Assembly: GCF_014803405.1 (NCBI RefSeq) | Contig: NZ_JACYFG010000036.1 | Coordinates: forward strand, 1 to 64,000 | Origin: Pelagicoccus enzymogenes | Lineage (GTDB): Bacteria > Verrucomicrobiota > Verrucomicrobiia > Opitutales > Opitutaceae | Direction of reading: 5' to 3' | Length of the DNA: 64,000 nucleotides | Notes under the pieces: model-generated | Told to the model about the DNA's origin: nothing | The model's database searches: none | Seen by the model: the letters and a program-made list of their open reading frames with translations, nothing else | In this document: piece by piece, positions 26,586 through 35,107 of the stretch | Layout: every line of letters starts with the position of its first letter | Position numbering within the stretch: the stretch's first letter is position 1 | Made by a program: the position numbers and the translations under genes

Positions 26586-27148
26586 CAGTCCTTGAGCCCC
26601 AGCTGCTCGAGCAAGGATTCGATCTGCACCGCAAACGTTTCCACGCGACGCTGAAAGTAGCTGTTGGCGATCAAGCAAGGAATCGCAACCGTGAGGCCGA
26701 GCACCGTAGTGGTCATCGCCATGGAAATCCCCTTCGTGAACAACGCCGGCTCCGGCAGGCCAGTATCCAAGGAAACGTTACCAAAAACCGTCACCAATCC
26801 CGTCACCGTGCCCAACAAGCCCAGCAACGGAGCCGCTCCCACTACGATATCCAGGAAAACCAGCCCGCGCTCCATGCGGTTCACCTCCAAGCGGGCGTAG
26901 GCTCGTACCGCGCCCATGTCGGCCTCATGCTTGTGCCAGTAGCGAAGGATCCGCCCAAAAGCCGAACTGTGCTCCCCCGTGCCGCGGCGGCCCTCGGTCG
27001 CCTCGTTGAGAAGCTCGTCCGGCAGGACCGCGCTCCGGCGAAGCGAAAAAAGGCGTTCGCAAATCACAAAAACTCCCACCAGCGAGCAAGCGAGGAGAGG
27101 ATAAACAAAAATCCCGGCGTCTTTGAGGATATCTGGCATAAGCGACAA
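26585..27148 (-). CDS. exbB: ExbB/TolQ/MotA-family proton channel protein
   Basis: The 187-residue inner-membrane protein has three hydrophobic helices: one near residues 12-30 (FVYPLLACSLVGVFVICE) and two in the C-terminal half (APLLGLLGTVTGLVTVF and AMTTTVLGLTVAIPCLIAN). The GLLGTVTG signature is characteristic. It pairs with the overlapping exbD. The start may be ATG 27148 or the Met three codons later. Whether the pair powers TonB or Tol cannot be decided here. Confidence 0.92.
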   Translation of the reverse strand: MSLMPDILKDAGIFVYPLLACSLVGVFVICERLFSLRRSAVLPDELLNEATEGRRGTGEHSSAFGRILRYWHKHEADMGAVRAYARLEVNRMERGLVFLDIVVGAAPLLGLLGTVTGLVTVFGNVSLDTGLPEPALFTKGISMAMTTTVLGLTVAIPCLIANSYFQRRVETFAVQIESLLEQLGLKD

Positions 27149-27330
27149 AACGAATAAGGGTCTGCGACTGTCTCAGCCGCGCAACAAAAGACTCCGATGC
27201 GCAGCGCTTGTTCAACAGAAAAAGAGCCCGGGACAGATGCTCCCCTGCTCAAGGCCCGTTGCGAGCGCGCAAATAAAAGACAACGTTATCTAAAAATTGC
27301 GCACGCCGCCCCTGCAGCCATTTCGAACAC

Positions 27331-27358
27331 AAAAAGGCCCGAGGGCACCAGCCCTCGG
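27331..27358 (-). terminator. Rho-independent terminator of leuC-leuD
   Basis: On the minus strand CCGAGGGC-TGGT-GCCCTCGG is followed by GCCTTTTT. Confidence 0.9.
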
Positions 27359-27390
27359 ACCGAGATCAAATATTGGAACTAGAAAGCGCC

Positions 27391-27993
27391 CTACTTGGCC
27401 ATGTAAGGGAGCTTCCCTGCAACGGCGGCGATGTCCGCCTCGGCTTCCTTGAGCTCGCCGATCATGTCCCACTTGCCGGCGACCAGCGCCTTCTTAGCGG
27501 TCTCGCGGATCACAGCCGTCACGCTTTGGCCGCCAAAAACGATCTTTTCGTTTTCGACGTCCAACTCGATTTCGATGCTTGGGTCGGCATCAACCGCAGC
27601 GGATATCTTAGCGATGTCCTCCTTGGCCGCGATGAAGCATGGAATCCCGAGGGTCGTGCAGTTGCCGAAGAAGATCTCCGCGTAGCTCTCGGCGATGATG
27701 CCGCGAAAGCCGTAGCGGTAAATCGCCTGGGGAGCGTGCTCGCGAGAGCTGCCGCAACCAAAGTTCGCGCCGGAGAGCAAGATGCTCGCCCCCTGGAAAC
27801 GCTCTTCGTTGAGCGGATGCTTCTTGTCGCTCCCATCCTCGTTCTTGCGCACGTCATAGAAGAGAAACTCTCCCATGCTATCAAAAGTGACGCACTTCAT
27901 GAAACGCGCCGGGATGATGCGGTCCGTATCGATTTCGTCGCCTGCAACCGTTACGCCGCGACCCGTTACCTTGGTGATTTTTTCTAAAGCCAT
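27391..27993 (-). CDS. leuD: 3-isopropylmalate dehydratase small subunit
   Basis: LeuD (200 residues) supplies the swivelling domain of isopropylmalate isomerase in leucine synthesis. IDTDRIIPARFMK near the N-terminus and the GANFGCGSSREHAPQA active-site motif are diagnostic. It is 21 bp downstream of leuC and ends before a strong terminator. The C-terminal ~45 residues, after the core, are Ala/Lys-rich. It is cytoplasmic and works as a heterodimer with LeuC. Confidence 0.96.
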   Translation of the reverse strand: MALEKITKVTGRGVTVAGDEIDTDRIIPARFMKCVTFDSMGEFLFYDVRKNEDGSDKKHPLNEERFQGASILLSGANFGCGSSREHAPQAIYRYGFRGIIAESYAEIFFGNCTTLGIPCFIAAKEDIAKISAAVDADPSIEIELDVENEKIVFGGQSVTAVIRETAKKALVAGKWDMIGELKEAEADIAAVAGKLPYMAK

Positions 27994-28014
27994 CTTAATG
28001 TAGTTCCTTTTCGC

Positions 28015-29439
28015 TTACGCGTTTGCAGTTTCCTTGATACCGAACACCTCGCGGGAGTCGCTGATAACGCCACGTACCGCCGCTGCAGCAACCATGACAG
28101 GGCTCATCAGTACCGTGCGGCCGGTGGGGCTGCCCTGACGTCCCTTAAAGTTACGGTTCGACGAGCTCGCGCTGAGCTGGTCGCCGATCAGCTTGTCCGG
28201 GTTCATCGCCAAGCACATGGAGCAACCGGCTTCGCGCCACTCGAATCCAGCCTCGCGGTAGATCGCGTCGATGCCCTTTTCCTTGCAGATCGCGTCGACG
28301 ATCTGGGAGCCAGGAACCGCGATTGCCTTTACGCCGGGAGCCACCTTGTGCCCCTTGAGGTACTTGGCGACCTCCTCGAAGTCAGACAAACGACCGTTCG
28401 TGCAGGAGCCGACGAAGCACACGTCTACCTTGGTGCCCTTGATCGCGCTGCCACCTTCGAGCTTCATATACTCGAGGGCCTCGGCGGTGATCGCCTTCTC
28501 GGACTCCTTCACGCTGTCGACGCTGGGGATGTTCTCCTCGATGGTGATCGCTTGGGCCGGGTTGATTCCCCAAGTTACGGTGGGAGCAATGTCCGCGGCG
28601 TCGATAACGACTACGTCGTCGTATTCGCAATCAGGATCCGAGGCAAAAGATTTCCAATTCTCGACCGCCGCGTCCCACTCCTCGCCCTTGGGCGAATAAG
28701 GGCGACCCTTGAGGTACTCGAAGGTCTTCTCGTCCGGATTGATGTAACCCACGCGGGCGCCGCCCTCGATGGACATGTTACAAACGGTCATGCGCTCTTC
28801 CATAGAGAAGTTTTCGAAAACCTCGCCAGCGTACTCGTAAGCGTAGCCAGTGCCGCCGTTCACGCCCAGTTTGCGGATGATGTGAAGGATAACGTCCTTG
28901 GCGTAAACGCCCGGACGCAACTTTCCGTTAACCTCAATCTTGCGAACCTTGAGCTGAGTCAAAGCCATGGTCTGCGTGGCCAGCAAGTCGCGAATCTGCG
29001 TGGTGCCGATACCGAACGCGATCGCGCCAAAAGCGCCGTGCGTCGAGGTATGGGAGTCGCCACAAGCGATAGTGGTACCTGGCTGGGTAATGCCTTGCTC
29101 GGGCCCCACCACGTGCACGATCCCTTGCTTGCCGGTGCTCATGTCGAAGAAAGTCACGCCCGTCTCCGCGCAATTCTTGCGGAGCTCGTTGATCATGGCG
29201 TCCGCCAACGGATCGGCGAAAGGCTCGACGCGCGAGTCGGTCGGTACGATGTGGTCCACGGTAGCGAAGGTGCGGTGCGGGTAGGCAACCTTGAGACCGA
29301 GGTCGCGCAGCATGCCAAAGGCCTGTGGGCTGGTCACCTCATGCAAGAGGTGCGTTCCGATCAAGAGCTGAGTCTGACCGTTAGACAAGGTTCGCACCGT
29401 GTGCGCGTCCCAAACTTTTTCGAATAATGATTTTCCCAT
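28015..29439 (-). CDS. leuC: 3-isopropylmalate dehydratase large subunit
   Basis: This 474-residue aconitase-family [4Fe-4S] enzyme isomerises 2- to 3-isopropylmalate with LeuD. The iron-sulfur cysteines lie in [10 protein letters not shown] and [12 protein letters not shown] in the C-terminal half. The N-terminal KVWDAHTV and [20 protein letters not shown] motifs are typical. The start has no clear Shine-Dalgarno. An AraC regulator gene lies upstream in the same direction; a regulatory link is possible but not shown. Confidence 0.96.
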   Translation of the reverse strand: MGKSLFEKVWDAHTVRTLSNGQTQLLIGTHLLHEVTSPQAFGMLRDLGLKVAYPHRTFATVDHIVPTDSRVEPFADPLADAMINELRKNCAETGVTFFDMSTGKQGIVHVVGPEQGITQPGTTIACGDSHTSTHGAFGAIAFGIGTTQIRDLLATQTMALTQLKVRKIEVNGKLRPGVYAKDVILHIIRKLGVNGGTGYAYEYAGEVFENFSMEERMTVCNMSIEGGARVGYINPDEKTFEYLKGRPYSPKGEEWDAAVENWKSFASDPDCEYDDVVVIDAADIAPTVTWGINPAQAITIEENIPSVDSVKESEKAITAEALEYMKLEGGSAIKGTKVDVCFVGSCTNGRLSDFEEVAKYLKGHKVAPGVKAIAVPGSQIVDAICKEKGIDAIYREAGFEWREAGCSMCLAMNPDKLIGDQLSASSSNRNFKGRQGSPTGRTVLMSPVMVAAAAVRGVISDSREVFGIKETANA

Positions 29440-29524
29440 AGAATGTGAGAGTTAACTTTGAAATTAGAGGGCGAACAAAATCGAAACCAACGCCGGTTTC
29501 GGCAACCACAAAGCGACATTTCCG

Positions 29525-30397
29525 CTACGGAGCCAAAAACTCGGAATTCGCCGCCTTGCGGTAGGAATCCGGAGTCGTTCCCAAGCGTTTCTTGAACTGG
29601 CGATGCAATGAGGGAAGGCTGCCAAAACCGCTGCGCTCCGCCACTTCCTGCAGCGACAAATCACGGCGGCTTCCCAACAGTCCGGCCGCATGCCTTACCC
29701 GCAAACTGGCGAGATAATCCACAAAGGTCGTGCCCATCGCTCTCCGGAAAAAACGGGAGAACGCCGCCTCCTCCAAGCCAACCTCAGCCGCCACTTGGCC
29801 CCTTGTGATCGCATCGGCAAAACGAGCCTGCATGAAGGCCTTCAGAACCTCTACCCGAGCCAGTTCGCGAGCCGGTACATATCCCACTTCACGTTGTTCT
29901 TCAATAACTTGCGAATTCCTAAAACTCGCTACCAGCTCCAATGCCACGTAGAAGCGAGCCAACTTGAGGGCCCCCTGCGCTCGATCAACGGAACGCAAGC
30001 GCGCCCGCAAGCGTTCTCGGTCTGACACCTCAAATCGAAGCGCTCGATCCATGCGCGAGCGCAGCTCCTTCACCCCCTTCATTTCCGGCAGTTTCAACAG
30101 TGTCCGCGGCAAGGCTTCCTCCCGAAATCGCAGCACGACTCCCGAACAAGGCGAGGGCTCTCCGGCGCTCCCCCCGCTCCTCCAAGCATGCAAGCTTCGA
30201 GGTGGACAAAGCAGTAAGGCGCCCGCCGAAAAAGCGCCCGTAGCCGCGCCCAACTGCCATCGCCCTGCTCCTCGCAATATGAAGCAGAGCTCGAAGCTGT
30301 CGTGCTGGTGTAAGGAGTCCGCAAACTCCTTACCTTCAAACTCTTGAATAAAAACGGAAGCGGCAGCCTCCCTATCTCTAGGCCACGTTTCAAACAT
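29525..30397 (-). CDS. AraC-family transcriptional regulator
   Basis: The 290-residue regulator has an N-terminal cupin sensor (HQHDSFELCFILRGAGRWQLG with its histidines, about residues 27-50) and a C-terminal AraC double HTH (ITRGQVAAEVGLEEAAFSRFF, then LSLQEVAERSGFGSLPSLHRQF) ending at about residue 290. It lies just upstream of leuC and downstream of truA, all on the minus strand. The cupin histidines suggest sensing of a sugar-like or small polar ligand, which is typical of this architecture, but the ligand and targets are unknown. Confidence 0.87.
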   Translation of the reverse strand: MFETWPRDREAAASVFIQEFEGKEFADSLHQHDSFELCFILRGAGRWQLGAATGAFSAGALLLCPPRSLHAWRSGGSAGEPSPCSGVVLRFREEALPRTLLKLPEMKGVKELRSRMDRALRFEVSDRERLRARLRSVDRAQGALKLARFYVALELVASFRNSQVIEEQREVGYVPARELARVEVLKAFMQARFADAITRGQVAAEVGLEEAAFSRFFRRAMGTTFVDYLASLRVRHAAGLLGSRRDLSLQEVAERSGFGSLPSLHRQFKKRLGTTPDSYRKAANSEFLAP

Positions 30398-30466
30398 CTT
30401 CAGAATTAATGTGTCAATTTATGACCTCACTCAACCCTGAATCTTATTTACGCAACTTTTTGAGAT

Positions 30467-31207
30467 TTAGCTATAAAAAACCTTTTCCAGGTAGAGGCCT
30501 CGGGCCGGGGCGGCCTGCACCAAGGGAGCGCGTTGGGCGGAGGACAGCAGCGCCACCATTTCGGAGAGCGGCAGACGTCCTAGCCCCACGTTGACGACTG
30601 TACCTGCCAAGCTTCTCACCATCTTGTACATAAATCCGTCCGCCCTGAAGAAAAGGTCCACGAAATCGCCATCTTGGCTCACCTTCGCCTCCGTCAGTTG
30701 CCGCACCGTGGTTTCGTACTCGAGGCCGCTTCCTCGATTCGCAGCGAAAGCAGCGAAATCGTGCTTTCCGACCAAGGCCTGCATTGCGGCATGGAGCAGG
30801 TTCAAATCGAGCTGAGCGGGCACCGGCCAGCAATAGGGCCATTGAAACGGATCCGCCTCTCCGAGCTTCAAGCGGTAGCGATACCGCTTCGACACCGCGG
30901 AGAAGCGCGAGTGAAAAGCGGCGTCCACCTCCACCGCCGACTCCACGCGAATCGTCTTTGGCAGCAGGGCATGCAGCGCTTTGACCAAACTTTTCCCGCC
31001 ATGCCTCCAGTCCCAATCGAAATGGAACACTTGCTCGAGGGCGTGTACCCCAGCATCGGTGCGACCGCTGCCTTGGATGGCGACAGGCTCCTTCAGCAGC
31101 TTCGCTAAAACGCCTTCAATTACCTGCTGTACCGAAAGTTGCTCCGGCTGCTTTTGCCAGCCGGCGTAATCGCTCCCGTCGTAGGAGCAGGTACACTTCC
31201 ACCTCAC
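30467..31207 (-). CDS. truA: tRNA pseudouridine(38-40) synthase TruA
   Basis: The enzyme converts uridines 38-40 of the tRNA anticodon arm to pseudouridine. The catalytic Asp is in GSGRTDAGVHALEQV (about residue 52). CSYDGSDYAGWQKQP opens the fold and FMYKMVRSLAGTVVNVGLGR closes it. At 246 residues it is of normal length. Its start overlaps the ruvX stop by 4 bases, so the two are translationally coupled. Confidence 0.95.
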   Translation of the reverse strand: MRWKCTCSYDGSDYAGWQKQPEQLSVQQVIEGVLAKLLKEPVAIQGSGRTDAGVHALEQVFHFDWDWRHGGKSLVKALHALLPKTIRVESAVEVDAAFHSRFSAVSKRYRYRLKLGEADPFQWPYCWPVPAQLDLNLLHAAMQALVGKHDFAAFAANRGSGLEYETTVRQLTEAKVSQDGDFVDLFFRADGFMYKMVRSLAGTVVNVGLGRLPLSEMVALLSSAQRAPLVQAAPARGLYLEKVFYS

Positions 31208-31665
31208 CGAAAACCGCCTCCGTCATCAAACTCTGAATACGGATCATATTCCGGAAGCTCGATATTTTGGTTCAAGTAATCCTGGAGTATGAGACTGGCC
31301 GCCACGGAATCGATCTTTCCGGAGCGACGCAAATCGTCGTCGCGCCCTTTCGGGAAAGCCTTGGAGGCTTCGACGGAAGTGAGGCGCTCGTCGAGCCGAT
31401 GAACCGGCAGCTCGATCTTCTCGAGGAGCTTGCCGATGAAGGCATCAACCTCCTTGGCCTTGAAGCCGACCGACCCATCCATGTTGTAGGGGTAGCCGAA
31501 TACAAAATCAGTGGCTCGGCGCTCTTTCGCCAAGGCAACGAGGGCGTCTATTCGCTCACCCTCAGTTCCCTTCACGATAGCAGGCAAAGGAGTAGCCACG
31601 CCAATCTCGTCGCCGTACGCTACCCCTACCCTCCGCTCGCCGTAATCAACGCCGATACACCGCAT
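31204..31665 (-). CDS. ruvX: RuvX/YqgF-family putative pre-16S rRNA nuclease
   Basis: The 153-residue RNase H-fold protein begins GVDYGERRVGVAYGDEIG, with the first catalytic Asp, and has FGYPYNMDGSVG and LDERLTSVEA motifs with the later acidic residues. Family members process the 5' end of 16S rRNA, and were earlier proposed as Holliday-junction resolvases. The C-terminus extends as an acidic tail (YDPYSEFDDGG). It is followed immediately by truA and preceded by manC at about 20 bp. Confidence 0.92.
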   Translation of the reverse strand: MRCIGVDYGERRVGVAYGDEIGVATPLPAIVKGTEGERIDALVALAKERRATDFVFGYPYNMDGSVGFKAKEVDAFIGKLLEKIELPVHRLDERLTSVEASKAFPKGRDDDLRRSGKIDSVAASLILQDYLNQNIELPEYDPYSEFDDGGGFR

Positions 31666-31686
31666 TCGGATCTGCCTCTCGCGATA

Positions 31687-32775
31687 TTAAAGCAAGCGCT
31701 TGAGAGCTTCTTCCTCTCCCAGCTTGCGCACCATTGCCTTGATTTTCTCTGCCTTGTCCTTGGCGCAAATCAGCGTAGCGTCGCCAGTCGTCACCACGAT
31801 CAGGTCCTCGACTCCGACCATCGCCACCAGATGCTTGTCGCCTGCGACCACGATGTTGTTCGAACACTCGAGAAAGCGAGCTTCGCCCTTGTTGACATTG
31901 CCAGCTCGATCGGCAGGGAAATGGCGCTCGATCGCCGGCCAGGCGCCAACGTCGTCCCAATCGAAGGTAGCCGCCAAAGTCATCACGTTCTTCGCCTTTT
32001 CCATGATAGCGAAATCTACCGAGATCTTTTCCAGGTTCGGGTAAAGCTCGCTCAACAGGGGAACCAACTCCTTGCCCGCCTTCATGCCTGCCTCGATCTC
32101 GTCAAGTCCTTGCTTCAGGACAGGGGTGAACTCGGCAAGCGCCGCGGAGATCGTCTCCACGCTCCACACGAACATGCCCGCATTCCAAAAGTACTCGCCG
32201 CTCTGCAGATACAGCTTTGCGGTTTCCAAATCCGGCTTCTCCTTGAACTGGCGAACCGTGAAGATATCGCGGTTGTCGATCACGTCCTTGACCGGGCCGC
32301 ATTGAATGTACCCGTAGCCAGTAGCCGGCTCAGTCGGCTGAACGCCAAGCGTTACGAGGCTCGGGCTGGACTCCGCAACCTTGAACGCAGTGTCCAAGGC
32401 CGACTGGTAGGAATCCGCATCGTTGATCAAGGCGTCAGCCGGCAGCATCGCCATCGCCGCCGCCGGATTCCGCTCCTTCACCAACAACATCGCCAGCCCT
32501 ACTGCAGCCGCCGTGTCTCGACCGACCGGCTCGGCCACAATATTGGCCTCCGGAAGCATCGGGCATACTTCGCGCACGCCTTCAAGCTGTTCACTGTTAG
32601 TGATAACGATAATATTCTCCGCCGGAAGAAGTCCAACCAAGCGGTCGATCGTTTGAGTCAACATCGGCTTCTCGCCAACGATCGGAAGCAAATGCTTCGG
32701 GCGCGCCAAACGGCTCGCGGGCCAGAAGCGTTCACCTTTTCCTCCTGCCATGATTACAGCGTATCGGTCTGCCAT
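31687..32775 (-). CDS. manC: Mannose-1-phosphate guanylyltransferase
   Basis: The nucleotidyltransferase makes GDP-mannose from GTP and mannose-1-phosphate for polysaccharide synthesis. The N-terminal AVIMAGGKGERFWPASR is the nucleotide loop, and FKEKPDLETAKLYL in the middle is the second family motif. I chose the ATG at 32775 (MADRYAVIM), 12 codons after an upstream in-frame ATG, since the fold begins there. That gives 362 residues, the one-domain form without the isomerase domain. It is divergent from the MoeB-rhodanese gene, with about 115 bp between. GDP-mannose is also the GDP-fucose precursor. Confidence 0.92.
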   Translation of the reverse strand: MADRYAVIMAGGKGERFWPASRLARPKHLLPIVGEKPMLTQTIDRLVGLLPAENIIVITNSEQLEGVREVCPMLPEANIVAEPVGRDTAAAVGLAMLLVKERNPAAAMAMLPADALINDADSYQSALDTAFKVAESSPSLVTLGVQPTEPATGYGYIQCGPVKDVIDNRDIFTVRQFKEKPDLETAKLYLQSGEYFWNAGMFVWSVETISAALAEFTPVLKQGLDEIEAGMKAGKELVPLLSELYPNLEKISVDFAIMEKAKNVMTLAATFDWDDVGAWPAIERHFPADRAGNVNKGEARFLECSNNIVVAGDKHLVAMVGVEDLIVVTTGDATLICAKDKAEKIKAMVRKLGEEEALKRLL

Positions 32776-32890
32776 GCCTTCCGAGAAAGCCAAAGACCGC
32801 CGCGCCGTCAACGTTCAAGACCACACAACTCGATTCGACCCCGCATCAATTACCATTGATTCCCAAGCCCTCATCTACAAAAAACGCCCC

Positions 32891-34078
32891 ATGTCTCCGA
32901 CTGACACTCATCCTCTCAGCTCCCTAGAACTCGCTCGCTACAGTCGACATATATTGCTCGAAGAAATCGGCGTCGCCGGACAACAAAAGCTGAAAAACGC
33001 CAAAGTTCTGGTCATCGGAGCCGGCGGTCTGGGAAGCCCAGCGGCACTTTACCTTGCGGCGGCGGGCGTGGGAACAATCGGGCTGGCCGACTTCGACAAG
33101 GTGGAGCTCCACAACTTGCAGAGACAAATCATACACGGCCAATCCGACGTTGACCGACCCAAAATCGAATCCGCCAAAGACACCCTGACGGAGATCAACC
33201 CGCACGTGAAGCTCCAGTTTCACGACGAAGGCTTGCAGCCGCACAACGCCATAGCCCTCTTCTCCCAATACGATATTATCGTGGACGGGACCGACAACTT
33301 CGCGACGCGTTATCTCAACAATGACGCTGCCTACCTAGCCGGGAAACCATTGGTCTACGGAAGCATCTTCAAATTCGAAGGCCAGGCTTCCTTCTTCCAC
33401 CCAAAGGCAAGCGGGCCCTGCTACCGCTGCCTCTTTCCCGAACCTCCGCCTCCCGGCAGCGTTCCCAATTGCGGCGAAGCCGGGGTTATGGGAGCTCTCT
33501 GCGGAATCGTCGGCAGTATCCAGTCCATGGAGACTATCAAATATATTACTGGCATCGGCGAAAACCTATCGGGCAAATTACTCTTTATCGACACGCTCAA
33601 CATGGGCTTCAAAACCTTGAAGCTAAAAAAAGACCCCCACTGTCCGCTCTGCGGAGAGAAACCGACCTACACTTCCATCGAAGCCGAAAACTACCAAGAA
33701 ACCTGCGAAACGAAACTGGAATCCCCCAACAACACTTCCATAAAAAACGATATGAACGAATCACCGATCGAAATCGACGTTACGACGACGAAAGCCAAAC
33801 TTGCTGAAGGCGAAAGCATCCTAATAGACGTTCGCGAACAATACGAACGCGAAATCTGCTCGATCGATGGAAGCGTACACATTCCGATGGGCGAGATTCC
33901 CGCGCGCCTGAACGAGCTCCCGAAGAACAAGGAGATTCTCGTGCATTGCCACCATGGAGGACGCAGCTTGCGAGTCGTCCAGTTCCTACGCCAAAACGGC
34001 TTCACCCGCTCCACCAACGTGGCAGGCGGTATCGACTCTTGGGCTACCCAAATAGACAGCAGCCTGCAGCGTTACTAG
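32891..34078 (+). CDS. MoeB/ThiF-type adenylyltransferase fused to rhodanese
   Basis: The 395-residue protein joins an E1-like domain with a rhodanese domain, as in MoeZ/Uba4. The first ~250 residues carry the nucleotide loop GAGGLGSPAALYLA, the DFDKVELHNLQRQI segment and two CxxC zinc pairs (CYRC and CPLC). The last ~110 residues are rhodanese, with DVREQYE and the sulfur-carrying Cys in VHCHHGGRS. It would adenylate a ubiquitin-like sulfur carrier (MoaD/ThiS type) and load sulfur onto it. No such carrier gene lies nearby. I chose ATG 32891 over an upstream in-frame start at 32750, because conserved sequence begins at about residue 10. Confidence 0.9.
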   Translation: MSPTDTHPLSSLELARYSRHILLEEIGVAGQQKLKNAKVLVIGAGGLGSPAALYLAAAGVGTIGLADFDKVELHNLQRQIIHGQSDVDRPKIESAKDTLTEINPHVKLQFHDEGLQPHNAIALFSQYDIIVDGTDNFATRYLNNDAAYLAGKPLVYGSIFKFEGQASFFHPKASGPCYRCLFPEPPPPGSVPNCGEAGVMGALCGIVGSIQSMETIKYITGIGENLSGKLLFIDTLNMGFKTLKLKKDPHCPLCGEKPTYTSIEAENYQETCETKLESPNNTSIKNDMNESPIEIDVTTTKAKLAEGESILIDVREQYEREICSIDGSVHIPMGEIPARLNELPKNKEILVHCHHGGRSLRVVQFLRQNGFTRSTNVAGGIDSWATQIDSSLQRY

Positions 34079-34344
34079 GCGGCAGTATTTTTGAAGTTGC
34101 TCCACTGCAACTCCGATTGCGAGAGGCCACCTGAGGCCAGCCGTTTCGCTCTTGTTCAAGCGCCGCTGCCTTAACTTTGCCATCCCCACCGGGAACCAGA
34201 GACAAAATACAAACGGCGTTAACCGCGGCTAGCATTCCAAGGGACACAAAAAAAGTTCGTTACCCAAAGCAGTGGAATTGCTGCTTACCTGTAGGGCCGC
34301 CGCTTGTCATTGATCTTGAGCGAAGACGAAAGGCGACGTGCCGC
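34079..34344. other. Intergenic region without a recognisable gene
   Basis: This is the left part of a 415-bp gap between the MoeB-rhodanese gene and the AT-hook protein gene. I see short hairpins (for example GTTGCTCCACTGCAAC near 34096) but no convincing ORF, tRNA or promoter. The right part holds a dispersed repeat and a terminator. Confidence 0.5.
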
Positions 34345-34405
34345 AGATCCCTACTCGAATGTCCTGCATTGCGGCGTGGCGCGAGCGCCAGCCCTAGGCT
34401 CGCGA
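34345..34405 (+). repeat. Dispersed intergenic repeat, copy A
   Basis: The ~61-bp unit begins AGATCCCTACTCGAATGTCC and includes a GC-rich imperfect hairpin (GGCGTGGCGCGAGCGCC). It matches the reverse complement of 54479-54537 except for about four bases. Confidence 0.85.
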
Positions 34406-34433
34406 GCGTCTTCTCGCAAAATAGTGATGACCC

Positions 34434-34464
34434 AAAAAAAGCCTGCTCCCTTTAGGGAACAGGC
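34434..34464 (-). terminator. Rho-independent terminator of the AT-hook protein gene
   Basis: On the minus strand GCCTGTTCCC-TAAA-GGGAGCAGGC is followed by seven T. Confidence 0.9.
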
Positions 34465-34494
34465 TCTGAAATATTATCTACTGATGCCTAGGAA

Positions 34495-34899
34495 CTACTT
34501 CTTGCCGCGCGGCTTGGTGAGCCCGGCAGCTTTCTTGATGTTCTGCAAAGACGGGATGGAAATACCAAATTCCTTGGCAATATCCGCACCCTTGCCGCCA
34601 TTGTTGACAGCTTCGATTACCTTGGCCTTGAGCTCTTCAGTGATCTTAGCCCGCTTGGCGCGCTTGCCAGCCTTAGCAGGTTTAGCAGCCTTCTTAGTTG
34701 CGGCCTTTGGCTTGCGTCCGCGCTTGGCTCCACCAGATTCAAGGCTCGAGAGTGCGGCGATCAGATCGGCACGAGTCGCGAAACCAAGGTTCTCGTGAAG
34801 GTTAGTCAACTTCTTGGCAGCCTCTGCAGCAGCCTTCTTTTCGAGGGCTTCGAGCTTGGCTTTTGTAGCAGCGATTTGCTTTTGCGTATTTGTGATCAT
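34495..34899 (-). CDS. Small basic DNA-binding protein with AT-hook-like and HTH motifs
   Basis: The 134-residue protein has three parts. Residues ~1-55 form an Ala/Lys-rich helix that may be a coiled coil (KQIAATKAKLEALEKKAAAE). Residues ~58-85 are a basic linker with an AT-hook core, KRGRKPKA, followed by KKAAKPAK repeats. Residues ~86-128 look like a helix-turn-helix (KVIEAVNNGGKGADIAKEFG and SIPSLQNIKKAAGL), and the protein ends TKPRGKK. It resembles nucleoid-associated or H-NS-like architecture, but I do not recognise the family. A strong terminator follows and an AT-rich upstream region separates it from a divergent WYL regulator. Confidence 0.75.
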   Translation of the reverse strand: MITNTQKQIAATKAKLEALEKKAAAEAAKKLTNLHENLGFATRADLIAALSSLESGGAKRGRKPKAATKKAAKPAKAGKRAKRAKITEELKAKVIEAVNNGGKGADIAKEFGISIPSLQNIKKAAGLTKPRGKK

Positions 34900-35107
34900 C
34901 GGTCCGTAACAAAGGTCACTATTTTAATAAATCAACTAAATTTGCATAATAATAGCCAAAATAGGCATTAATATTCATTCAAACATAACTACAACTGGTA
35001 GTTCTACGGTAACTATTAACACAAGGCTTAATACCTTCGACAGCCTCTAAACATAAAAAGCGAATTTCCCAGTATCCACTTTTCAATAGCGACCTTTCCT
35101 ACCTTCG
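34900..35107. promoter_or_regulatory. AT-rich divergent promoter region between the AT-hook protein and the WYL regulator
   Basis: The 208-bp stretch is clearly more AT-rich than its surroundings (for example CATAATAATAGCC and GGCATTAATATTC around 34943-34974). It must hold promoters for both flanking genes. It contains GGTAGTTCTACGGTAACTA near 34997-35015 with weak dyad symmetry. AT-rich DNA next to an AT-hook gene makes autoregulation plausible, but this is inference. Confidence 0.45.

Noticed and set aside
31267-32859. 530-codon plus-strand frame across ruvX and manC
   Set aside because: It is antisense to two recognisable genes, and no domain is seen in its translation.
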